From assembly GCF_004193775.1 (NCBI RefSeq), contig NC_041018.1:37860608-37924607 (forward strand): a DNA stretch of 64,000 nucleotides. Reading direction: 5' to 3'. The notes beneath the pieces were generated by a model. The model did no database searches, was not told the origin of the DNA, and was given only the letters and a program-made list of their open reading frames with translations. Each line of letters begins with the position of its first letter. Positions within the stretch are counted from its first letter, which is position 1. The translations under genes were made by a program, and so were the position numbers. Origin of the DNA: Glycine soja (Eukaryota; Streptophyta; Magnoliopsida; Fabales; Fabaceae). Shown piece after piece: positions 36,183 to 46,440 of the stretch.

Positions 36183-38036
36183 ATGTTGCCCTTGAAAACT
36201 TGTCTTCTTCTTTTGCCCATCTTTATGATCCTTCTTCCAATAGTTCAACCACTCTCCTTCAACATAACTAACTTTAGCAACACCGAAAGCGCAAGCCCCA
36301 TTGAATACGCCGGCGTAGCCAAGACTGAGAACGGAACCGTTGTGCTGAACCCACTCATCAATGGCGGAGTTGGACGAGCCATCTGTGTCCAACCACTACG
36401 CCTGAAAAAATCTTCTAACGAAGATGTCACAGACTTTTCAACTCGTTTTTCATTCTCTATCAACGCGCCTAATAAAACAAACTACGCTGATGGCTTTGCC
36501 TTCTATGTGGCACCACTTGCCTTGGCGTACCAAATTCCACCCAGTTCAGGTGGTTTACGTCTCGGGTTATACGATGACAGCAAACCCCAAAATAGCTTCG
36601 TTGCTGTTGAATTTGACCCTTATGTAAACGAGTTCGACCCACCAGTGCAGCATGTAGGGATCAACAATAACTCTATTGCATCCCTTGATTATAAGAAGTT
36701 TGATATTGAGAGAAACATAGGGAAGATGGGGCATGCGTTGATAACCTACAATGCTTCTGCCAAACTCCTTTCTGTCTCGTGGTTCTTTGATGGAACTAGT
36801 TCTGACGCTAATTCTCTTTCGCACCAGATTGACCTAGGGGAAATTATTATGTCAGACTGGGTCGCTGTAGGGTTTTCGGGATCAACCGGCACGACCAAAG
36901 AGGAAAATGTTATCCATTCATGGGAATTCAGTTCCAGTCTTGATTTAAGTTCCACCGATCCAGAGGTAAACAACGAAAATGATGATGACAACAAGATTAC
37001 CAAATACAAGGTTCAGGTCAAAGTAGTAGTTGTTGTTGCAGTGGTTTGTTCTATTATTGTTGTTATCGTGGTTATTAGTGTTACTTGGTTGATCATCAAG
37101 AAGAGAAGAAGCGGTGATGGTTTTGGTTTGGATAGAGCAGCTATTCCAAGAAGGTTTGGTTATAAGGAATTAGTTGCAGCTACCAACGGGTTTGCAGATG
37201 ATAGAAGGCTCGGAGAAGGAGGCTATGGACAAGTCTACAAAGGGTTTCTGAGTGATTTAGGGCGCGTGGTTGCGGTGAAAAGGATCTTTTCTGATGTTGA
37301 AGATTATGAGGAAATATTCACAAACGAGGTGAAGATTATAAGTCGTCTTATGCATAGAAACCTTGTGCAGTTCATGGGGTGGTGCCACGAGCAAGGGGAG
37401 GTATTACTGGTTTTTGAATACATGGTTAATGGAAGCCTTGACACTCATTTATTTGGTAGCAGAAGAACTTTGGCATGGGGTGTGAGATACAAGGTGGTGT
37501 TAGGTGTGGCGAGAGCACTTCGATATCTTCATGAAGACGCGGTGCAGTGTGTTCTTCATAGAGATATTAAGTCAGGTAATGTTTTGTTGGACACAGATTT
37601 CAATGCTAAGGTTAGTGACTTTGGGATGGCGAAATTGGTGGATCCAAGATTGAGGACTCAGAAGACAAAGGTGGTGGGGACATATGGGTACCTGGCTCCT
37701 GAATATGTAAAGGAAGGGAGGGCTAGCAAGGAATCTGACATGTACGGTTTTGGAGTTTTGGCTTTGGAAATAGCATCTGGAATAAGGACTTACCGGGATG
37801 GGGAGAATAATCATGTGCCTTTGACGATTTGGGTGTGGAAACATTACGAGGATGGAAATGTTTTGAATGTTGCCGATAAGGGATTGAACGGTGATTATGA
37901 TGTGAATGAAATGACTTGCTTGCTCACTGTGGGATTATGGTGTACCCTACAAGAACACAAGAAAAGGCCAAATGCTGAACAGGTTATTAGTGTTCTTAAG
38001 CAAGAAAAACCATTGCCAGTGCTTTCAGCAATATGA
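36183..38036 (+). CDS. L-type lectin receptor-like kinase (LecRK-IX-like), 617 aa, intronless
   Basis: Plasma-membrane receptor kinase. Order of parts: signal peptide (about 1-23, MLPLKTCLLLLPIFMILLPI), legume-lectin domain (about 24-255) with YADGFAFYVAP, VAVEFDPYVNEFDPPVQHVG and VIHSWEF, a short acidic linker, one membrane helix (about 279-306) followed by KKRRS, then the kinase domain (about 324-605). Kinase landmarks are GEGGYGQVYKG, VAVKRIF (Lys about 365), HRDIKSGNVLLD (about 457), DFGMAKL (about 478) and GTYGYLAPEY. It is an RD kinase with all catalytic residues. The lectin metal site keeps the acidic residues, but the usual EFDT is EFDP. Arabidopsis class IX members act in defence and cell-death signalling; the ligand here is unknown. 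Very close paralogue of the gene at 57.1 kb, including flanking DNA. The start is the first ATG and gives a good signal peptide. Confidence 0.95.
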   Translation: MLPLKTCLLLLPIFMILLPIVQPLSFNITNFSNTESASPIEYAGVAKTENGTVVLNPLINGGVGRAICVQPLRLKKSSNEDVTDFSTRFSFSINAPNKTNYADGFAFYVAPLALAYQIPPSSGGLRLGLYDDSKPQNSFVAVEFDPYVNEFDPPVQHVGINNNSIASLDYKKFDIERNIGKMGHALITYNASAKLLSVSWFFDGTSSDANSLSHQIDLGEIIMSDWVAVGFSGSTGTTKEENVIHSWEFSSSLDLSSTDPEVNNENDDDNKITKYKVQVKVVVVVAVVCSIIVVIVVISVTWLIIKKRRSGDGFGLDRAAIPRRFGYKELVAATNGFADDRRLGEGGYGQVYKGFLSDLGRVVAVKRIFSDVEDYEEIFTNEVKIISRLMHRNLVQFMGWCHEQGEVLLVFEYMVNGSLDTHLFGSRRTLAWGVRYKVVLGVARALRYLHEDAVQCVLHRDIKSGNVLLDTDFNAKVSDFGMAKLVDPRLRTQKTKVVGTYGYLAPEYVKEGRASKESDMYGFGVLALEIASGIRTYRDGENNHVPLTIWVWKHYEDGNVLNVADKGLNGDYDVNEMTCLLTVGLWCTLQEHKKRPNAEQVISVLKQEKPLPVLSAI

Positions 38037-38272
38037 CTTGACTTGCCTCATTGTCCTTTTCAGGTTTCCAATGGGCAATCTTTTTTCTTTTGTATCATAT
38101 AACAGGAATCAGATTGCCCATATCATATGTAGCATGCTTTGGATGAGTTCTAAGCATGTGTGTTTTGTATCATATGTATGTTTTCATGTAAATAGTCTAT
38201 TATAATGTAACTTTTGATTCTAATGTGATATGAAGAGTGACTACAATATCAAAATAAAATTATTGTGTATTA

Positions 38273-38276
<4 letters not shown>

Positions 38277-38345
<69 letters not shown>
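38277..38345 (+). repeat. (TA)n microsatellite downstream of the first receptor kinase
   Basis: About 34 TA units, 240 bp after the stop codon. The paralogous downstream sequence near 59.28 kb has no such expansion. Confidence 0.95.
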
Positions 38346-38348
<3 letters not shown>

Positions 38349-38524
38349 CGAAACATGAACGGATATAATATCAATCCAAAAGTAAAGTTGTTCAATAACT
38401 TGAGTAATAACATTAAATTTAATATTAATAAATATATATTAATAAATATATATTAATAATATATATTAAGAAACAAAATTAGTGGCACTTTGTTAATTTC
38501 TTCTTTTTGCATGCCACCTCAACC

Positions 38525-38790
38525 CGCCACGGGGAGCCCAAACCAGTTTATGATCAAGAGAGTTTGTTTTATACACCTGAATGTAGTGGAATAATATGCC
38601 ATTCTTGGCTTATTCCATTGGCTCTTTGTTGTGAAGACTTGGTTCAATTATAGTACATGAATAAGGTATGGTTTTTTTTATAAGCAATAAATACATAACG
38701 TGTAAATGGTCGTATATTCTTACCATATTCGAAACTAATTAACTAATTGACTTGTCTTACTGTGAAGCTTCTTCTTATCATTGGTTGAAT
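38525..38790 (-). repeat. Inverted copy of the shared upstream block
   Basis: Read on the minus strand this gives AAGCTTCACAGTAAGACAAG, then TTGAACCAAGTCTTCACAAC, GCCAAGAATGGCATATTATT, CCACTAC and ATAAAACAAACTCTCTTGA, in the same order as the direct copies at 35, 46.9 and 55.0 kb. It sits about 0.5 kb after the stop of the first kinase gene with no kinase gene attached to it. Confidence 0.6.
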
Positions 38791-40279
38791 CTTTTTTGAG
38801 TTTTTAGTAACCGTCCATTGACAAGTGTCCAAGACTGTTTCATATTCTTTTGTTGTTTTAAATTTTATTTAACTGACAAATGTTGTTCAATAGTTTGCGG
38901 ACATACATAGGATAATTATCAATTTGCATATAAACTGATCAATGTTGCTCACATCTTATATAGGTTCCTATATAACTGATGGTAACAACTTGCATATTAA
39001 TTGTAAAAATGTCCCACGTCACTTTTTATATCCGTTTTTTAATAACCTATGTAAAAGCGACGAGATTAAATGTATTTCATACCATATTGGATGATGCTAG
39101 AGAGGAGGCAAATGTCTTCTTTCCATTCATGTCTTTTGTTTCAAATTTTGTTATGGGTAGTAAAACTCTTATAGCTTGTGACATCAGCACTTGATAATTA
39201 CTGTTTTATGTCTTTGATCTTCGAACATTAATCTAGTAGGTTTATTTATTAAGTTTGGATTTATATTGTTAAAAACCTTATACATGGTCTTTTGGAGAGT
39301 CAAGTTTTAATTATCAGTTTTTTATGTGATGATAGTTGAATGTGATGTTCTTTATCATGTGAGAAAATTTTTTAAATTAACTATAGGAGATTCCACGAAC
39401 AAAATTTATATTTTATTTTCTGATATTTATTTAATAATGTAGTTGGGATAATGGGTGTCACAACATTGGCAAAGGAATATTGGCATCAAAGGTATCGCAA
39501 GGAGCACATCAAAGTTTGTGGAGTAAAATCATGATGCTAAAAAAAACGTGAAGATGAGTGTAATGGACATTCATGACAGTAGGAATTCATGAGGCCATCT
39601 AAAGATAGATATTGGAAATTTCAATTGATGGAAGAATTGTTGGTAAAACAATTTCAAATTTCCAACTTCAAATCTTTAATATTTTGTTTAGGTAAATTTA
39701 AGAATATTATTCTTATCACTTAAATATAGGATGTTATTAGTTTGATTTTAAGATTAATTAGGATGCAAAGTCTATGAATATATGTTGTTGTATTAGAAAA
39801 GCATCTGCTCAAAGAGGAAGTTATAACCCTAAATGAGATAGGGTCATGCGTAGAGATGATTTTTTCTCAAATTTATTCCAAAAATTTGTAGTTTTATTTG
39901 AGATAATAAATATTTATTAAAATATTCTCATAAATATAAACAAGAGTTCTAGAATCACGTTAAATTTGTGTTCTTCTGTTATTTATATTTATTAAGTGTT
40001 GTTTGTGTATTCTATTCTTTGTTCCTAGCTCATTGTTGTGAGAAAAAGTTTCACCATATCCAACAAGAGTTTGATACATAATCCCGGTACATGAACATAT
40101 TGAAAATCAAAACAATCATTCTCAATTATGCAAACAAATTACTCTTGATCTAAATTAAACTCTAAAAGTACTTTAGCTTCTGTGGTATGAAAATTAAAAG
40201 AAGAAACTGATTTTAATTGAGTTTATCGAGGTGAAATGTAAGATTAGTGTAAAAAGTTAATAATATGTAACAAAAATTA
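38791..40279. other. Intergenic DNA, nothing recognised
   Basis: AT-rich DNA without coding motifs or convincing repeats. A frame at 38979-39194 has no recognisable motif. Confidence 0.4.
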
Positions 40280-40713
40280 TGCCAAACACATATTTTATAT
40301 GAATGTAGAACACCAATTAAATTACTTGTTGAAGCATGAATTGATGTGCTGGAATTGTCTGCATTGCATAAGTCCTTAAAACCAAGAATCAAGTCTTCCT
40401 TTGTCTGATCACACGTTCTAAATACTAGGTTTTCAATGGGAAAAAATCTAGTGAGCAATGAATAACGTGACAACAAATGAGACTTAACCTTGTTATTTAT
40501 TAACCTTAGACACCTCGCATTATGAGTCCAGTGGTTAAGCCGACACTGTTTTTTCACACTAATCAGAATTCAGTGTCCAAAGCCTATAAATATTAATCAC
40601 ATTATTAGTCGACCTAAGCATCATCAAATGGATCATAATATTAGTTTATTTTTGGCAAAACAAAATATTACAATTAATTGTAACCCGCAAGAATATATGA
40701 GAAAATTCTAACA
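40280..40713 (-). mobile_element. Copia-family LTR, copy 1 (434 bp)
   Basis: On the minus strand the LTR starts TGTTAGAATTTTCTCATA and ends TGTGTTTGGCA, giving TG..CA ends. It is preceded (minus) by a purine-rich tract GCCCAAGTGAAAGAA at about 40714-40728, as expected for a 3' LTR. Homologous LTRs lie at 50519-50939 and about 61297-61736. Confidence 0.7.
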
Positions 40714-41082
40714 TTCTTTCACTTGGGCAAAATTAATTGTGTATCTTTAATTTTAAAAAGCATTTTTGAAAACGACTCTTGGACTAATAACATATTGTGG
40801 CCACAAAACAAATGATCCCAAGATACAACACTTAATTAAGACTCTATCCAACAAAATCCATGTAACACTGAATCATGGTGGTAATTACATCTCTCATTGA
40901 TACAACACCTTCCATGGTTACAAATATTATTGACTTTGTCAACTAGTTATCAATGTGGAGTGTAACAAAAAATGACGTGCCAATGTGATTAAAAAGTCAT
41001 ACTGCCATTTTCTTTGTCAGTCCTCAATTTCTCTCAAGTGTTAGAAAGCTAGAGAAATTACATGGTTTATCAAGAAACCATC

Positions 41083-41295
41083 ATGCCTCAGCTCCAATCT
41101 TGGTGTCGATCACTGACATAGTGATCCTAACTACACTAGGCTTTTAATATCATTATGCCTCAGCTCCAATTGTACTGTTGACCTCCGACACAATGGTCTA
41201 GATGACACCGAGCTTTAATATTATTATGCATCAACTCCAATCCTAGTGTTGACTACCGACATAGTGGTCCTAAAGACACCGAACTTTAATATTAT
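41083..41295 (+). repeat. Three-unit tandem repeat, about 71 bp, in the copia 3' non-coding region
   Basis: Units start at 41083, 41155 and 41225 with ATGCCTCAGCTCCAAT or a close variant, and each ends with an AGCTTTTAATATTATT-like phrase. Two matching units occur in the related element near 62105-62250. Confidence 0.75.
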
Positions 41296-42994
41296 TACAT
41301 CGATGCACATAACAATAAATAAAATACTTCAATTGAAAATATCACCATAAAGGGCCCAAAGTCAAAAGATTAGTCAACATACGAGAAAACAACATATAAC
41401 TCATACTCCCACTAATCAAGTATATTAAATATAGAAAAAACTCACGGTCAAGCATTTCAATTCCATGAATTTAGAATCACTAGATGTCTTATTGTTCTTT
41501 GTATATGACACTACAACACCATTATCATATAAAATCCTCAATAACTTGGAATAAGGTCCATAATGTGAGGTCCAATCACAAGACTCCTCAACTAAACAAT
41601 GTGAGTAGTAGAAACTATGTTTGTATAGTAGAAGACACAACACAAGTTTGTTTCTTACTTTTGCAAGATATCATACTTCCGACCATCATAAGGAAATATC
41701 CAGAAATCGATTTCCTCTCTCTAAAAATCCATCAATGTAAGCCTTACCAGGCAACCCTAGTGTACGACATAACCTATTCTTAGGAATCTAAATCCCTAAT
41801 ACAAAATAATTATTACTAAGAGGTATTTCACATCAAGGATCTAGTCAACGTCTATTTCGTCTTGTGCAACATTCTAAGATCATTAAAAGTCAACAATATC
41901 ATATATCACATATAACATGAAGATAAACTTGCTCCCATTGACCTTAAGGTATATACACTAATAAACTTTATTCTCTCTAAACCCTATGGGAGTTACTTGA
42001 TCATTTTTTTAGTTACCACTATCTAGAACCTTATTCAAACCATAAATTGACTTCTTTAGTTCACAACCGAACTCCTAATTATCATCAATATATAAACCCT
42101 TATGTTGTTGCACGTATATATACATGAGACCTTTTGTAACTCGTTTAGCCTTAAATCTCTCAATGTTACTTATTAAGACAACTCTTTCTCAATCAAGTTT
42201 CATATCATATATAATAACTAACACATACTACACCTTTTGATTCATTCTACATTTTCACATCTCAGATCGAGGGAAAGAAAATACTTCTTAATAAATCTTT
42301 GTATCAAATTTATCTTTAATTAATCTCATATGCATCCTCACTAAGATAGACCATAAGGTCATCAACCATAACAAATTGTCTATGTCAAATAAAACTTCTT
42401 GCAAGAATATACTTAACTAAATATGTTGTGAAACCTTAACCATAACAAGAGTTACCCACATCATCAACTCAAGGATTACCCACATCCATACTAGGAAATA
42501 TGAACTTAATCAGGGATAGTAGATGCAACATTACTATTAGGGCTATGTAGCAACATAGAAATACTATTGGTTAAAGCAATATTAACTTATTTGATGGGAT
42601 GACAAGGCTACTACATCGAGCTTCATGATATATTCTAGTCTTAGTGCTCCTCGTCATATCCTTGAGTGTGCAATCATGTCTTTCAACATCACAATGTCGT
42701 TCAGGACTCCTAAGCATGACGTATAAAGGAACTATTCTACTATCCTAAGTGTATGTTATAAACAACCTCATATGTTGCCTTGTGATAACATATTTACCAT
42801 AATACTCCTTTAAAGGAAGGTACATAAAATATATCTTTCAAAGCAAGATAAGATCAAAATTCTAAGACCAAACTAACATCTCTGACTATTTTCACAACTA
42901 TGAGTTAATGGTTTCAAAGCCTCTCTCACCCCACCAAGACTTAACAGGGACATATATATTATGGCAAGATATATTGTAAGACATAAGAAATTAT

Positions 42995-43437
42995 CAATAA
43001 TGAGACCAATATAATAACACATTTACCTTTGGGCTAAATACACTAACCAAGGATATAGCCCTAGCCAAAACCTTAGATGGATTAATCCATAAGTACACAT
43101 TGAGTTCAGAAAATTATCCCCTTTGGGCAGACAAATTCCGTCGTCCAATGTGTTCTCCAATAACTTCATCCTCCCAATAAAAAATAAATGTTAAGACAAA
43201 ACAAGAATGCACCAAACATATAAATGACAAGATGTAGCTTAGGATACAATAAGCTATCAAAACAAGACTAATATAATAGCACATTCCTCTTTGGGAAGAA
43301 TGCACACACCAAGATTACAACCTAGGTCAATATTGTAGATGGGTTAATCCATAAGCACATACTGAGTTTAGAAAATTGTTCCCTTTGGACAGACAAATCC
43401 CTTAATTGAGTACGTTATCCAATAACTCCATCTATTA
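42995..43437. repeat. Diverged direct duplication of about 175 bp
   Basis: 42995-43170 and 43257-43437 share, in order, an AATATAATA(A/G)CACATT phrase, GATGG(A/G)TTAATCCATAAG, a TTTAGAAAATT phrase, and CCCTTTGG(G/A)CAGACAAAT. The duplication lies within the decayed copia region. Confidence 0.6.
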
Positions 43438-43500
43438 TTAACTTTTAATCCAAGCATATGAGAACCACCTTTGGGTAGGCAACCACATGCAAAGATCACA

Positions 43501-44219
43501 AGCATTCCTCAAACTAATTTTTTTTTCCATGAATCAATACAAGTGGTCCAACTTTGGCGGTAACAACTAATAACAAGCCATGAAAAATCTTACATAGGAA
43601 TCAATTTTCTCTTGTCCAAAACCATGATTCAATCAACAAGTAAATGCATCATTAAAGAACTCGTTGCTGGTCATACATTAATTAATTGCATTCTCAACAT
43701 GTTTTGTATCCAAATAAACTCAAATGGTTATTATAGCATTTTAATTTTAAAACTCAACTAAATAAAGATCAATAATAAATTATCAGTTGTGGAAAAATGA
43801 ATTAAAACACAATATAGAAGACCTATTCTAAACATTAACACATATTTTAGAATTTCAACACAACATTGTTAGCAACATAATTTATTGAGTGGTGAAACTT
43901 TTCTATTTCACCTTATGCACTTAGTTCAAATCCCACCAATGAAAAATTTATCTTTCCTTTTCGTTGATTTGAATCCCAACAATGAAAATTTTGAAATCAC
44001 AATAACAATTAAATCTATTCAATGTAATAACAATTAAGAATTAAGGTAACAATTCAATCCTTCAAAATTAATAGCACCGAGGTAATAAATTCAACTTGCA
44101 AAATTGTAATTAACAACAAGCCAATCATGTCATATAATAATTGTGTTTAACAAGTCATTATGACACAATAACAACTTAAATTGCAGCTTACACCATTCAG
44201 TGTGAGCCTATCAACTTAT
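43501..44219. other. AT-rich unassigned DNA
   Basis: No coding sequence seen. It has scattered AACAATT / AATTGAAAT phrases like those in the flanking repeat A but no alignable copy elsewhere in the window that I could find. Confidence 0.3.
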
Positions 44220-44765
44220 TTTAGTCAATATAACAATTGAAATTTAAATTAAAATAACAATAAAGATTAAAAATTCTCATACCAAACTACTAACAATTCA
44301 CACAAAAGTAGCGTGTAACTTTGTATACACAATGTTAGCATATAACAACTGAATTTTAGTGTCCCAATAACAATTAACATACCTATGACACAATAGCAAT
44401 CAAATGGGTACAAACATCAATAACTTGAAATGCACAACAACATCAATATGAATATATATAATATTTAAGAAAATTCTGTTATCATAAACCAAATTGATTA
44501 AGTAATTAGGCTATCTTCTATTATCGCGCACATAAATTGGAACCCCAATTTCTGACCGCAATTCAACAATTGAAATTCTCAATTTCCTAGGAGAATTTAA
44601 AAGTAGCAATTGGATTTCAATCGATTAGAAATATATTAAACATGTTCAATTAATATAACAATTAATTAAAATTGCAATTGAAATCACAACACCAATTAAA
44701 CCTAAGTAGAGAAACCCATTTAATACAATATTCAGAATAGTAATCGTGACAATCGACATATAATA
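44220..44765 (+). repeat. Repeat A, copy 1
   Basis: About 545 bp closely matching 48913-49456, from AAAAATTCTCATACCAAAC to TAATCGTGACAATC.ACAT. It is directly followed by repeat R1, whereas copy 2 directly follows R1, as expected from a tandem R1-A unit. Confidence 0.8.
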
Positions 44766-45264
44766 AGTTAGTGCAAGTGTGAGACTTTTTTTCGTATGGT
44801 ATGCTTCCCTCAAGTAGAAGCCTTATCATTCATGAGTATCCAATGATAACTTTAGCGCTTAGCTATTGCCTTCTATACTTGCATCATCATTAACTCACAT
44901 CAACTATATACACACCACTTGACCTACCTCCACAAGTGTCAGAAAGATTTTCATCTTCACAAGGAGTCCCTATACATGGATCCACCACCAATTATGCCAT
45001 GACTTAATACTCGCTTGAGCCAGTCATCGAGTTGCATTATGACTTCCACTTTGTTAACAATTGGGCATAAAAACTAAGGACATCTTTATCAATGGGACAC
45101 GAGTCAAACATACAAGTGAGCTTGGTTTCACATTCAACCCAAAACCTCTACATACTAATTTGTTGGGAATTAGGGGGTAAAAAACTAAGGACATGCATCT
45201 TCATCTAACCCAAAATCTTACAGGATTAGGTTTACGGGTCCTTGCCACTTATATGTATTAACAT
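44766..45264 (+). repeat. Repeat R1, copy a
   Basis: About 500 bp starting with AAGTGTGAGACTTTTTTTCG and containing AACTCACATCAACTATATAC and ATTATGCCATGACTTAATAC. Homologous to 48320-48880 and 56015-56600. It lacks an internal piece present in the other copies (the part after GGACATGCATCTTCATTATT) and ends at a junction with receptor-kinase sequence. Confidence 0.8.
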
Positions 45265-45296
45265 CCATCTCTAGTAATCTCAGTTGTGCCTGTATT
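45265..45296 (-). pseudogene. Fragment of the 5' coding end of a lectin receptor kinase
   Basis: About 30 bp (phrase TAGTAATCTCAGTTGTG on the plus strand) match 54131-54160, which encodes residues around the second Met of the minus-strand kinase gene. The rest of the gene body is missing, and an LTR element begins two bases away. The gene's upstream block resumes after the element at 46.44 kb, so this is the stump of a fourth kinase gene. Confidence 0.55.
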
Positions 45297-45297
45297 T

Positions 45298-46440
45298 TGT
45301 GAATGTATATTATGCAGATTTTGATGATGCCAAAGTATTACCTAAAGATGGTTGTCATTATAAAAAATGGGGAGAATGTGAATGAATATCATGCAGGTTT
45401 TGATGATGCCAAAAATGTTACTTGATGAGCATGGATTGAATCAAGTCAAAAGAACAAGATCAAGTAAATCTAAGATAAGAACTTAGTTAGTTTGTTTAAA
45501 GAATCTCAATTTTATTGCTTTAGTTTGAACTCAACATCTTTAGTATCAAACACTCTTTTATCAAAGGTTAAATCAGTTCAAAAAGATATTTTTGAACTGG
45601 TAATCGATTACAAGATTACCAGAGAGTTTGTGAAGATATTTTTGACTAACGATACAAAACTATTTGAATTTTGATTTGTGTAATCGATTATCAAAATCCT
45701 GTAATTGATTACCAATGAAGAGATTTCAAAAAAACCTTTGAAAAGTGATGACTCTTCAGAAATATAACTGTGTAATCGATTAACATAATCCTATAATCGA
45801 TTACCAGTGAGAAAACTTCAGAAATTTTTTTTGAAAAGACACATCTCTTCAAACCATTTTGAAAAGGTACAATGAGCCTATATATATGTGTGTATGACTT
45901 TGAAAAGTAAGTGAGAGAGATTTTCTAAGAGAACTTAATTGTCAAATGCTCTCTAAATAACTATTGACCAAACACTTGCAAATTTATTGAGAATTCTTCT
46001 AGGATCTTCAATTTGTATCATCTACTCTAAAAGGAGAGAAATCAATCCATTCATCTCTTTTAAGACTCAGTTGTAATCAAGAGACTATTTGTCTCTTGAC
46101 TTGTGAGAATCTTGAACACAAGAATTTATAGAGATAATGAAAAATTTCAAATGGGTTGAAATTTATAGAGATAATGAAAAATTTCAAATGGACGTAGGCA
46201 CGAGAAGTGACCGAACCAATATAAATTGAGTTTGTAATTCTCTCTTTCTTTATCTCATTTATTTTATTACAACTAATTTTATTTTACACATTTAAAGAAC
46301 ATTGGTTAATTTTATTGCTGCTTTTTTTGCATTTTGAGTCTATCATATGTCATTTAAAAGGGAGATTAAAATTTATTAGTGGAAAAATTTTGAAACTTAA
46401 TTTACACCCCTCTTAAGTTATTGAGACCACTTGTCCAACA
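45298..46440 (+). mobile_element. Collapsed Sirevirus/copia-type element: LTR head, internal 3' tail and one 1,064-bp LTR
   Basis: A short LTR start (45298-45339, TGTGAATGTATATTATGCAG) is followed by about 37 bp including a polypurine tract AAAAAATGGGGAGAA, then a full LTR (45377-46440) that starts TGTGAATGAATATCATGCAG and ends CCAACA. The same opening sequence therefore occurs twice, as expected when a full element loses nearly all its 5' LTR and interior. The LTR has four TAATCGATTA palindromes and a TATATATGTGTG segment that may be its TATA region. Flanks TATTT (45293-45297) and CATTT (46441-46445) match at four of five bases, a plausible target-site duplication. Confidence 0.7.

Larger units (their letters stand above)
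40714..43500 (-). mobile_element. Decayed internal region of a Ty1/copia retrotransposon
   Basis: Follows LTR copy 1 in the expected minus-strand order. At 41425-41643 a broken frame resembles the copia RNase H end (KNNKTSSDSKFMELKCLTV). Near 42010-42075 a short minus-strand stretch LKKSIYGLNKV matches the copia reverse-transcriptase motif. Elsewhere no frame survives. The non-coding part next to the LTR carries a 71-bp tandem repeat, and 42995-43437 contains an internal duplication. Non-functional. Confidence 0.6.
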
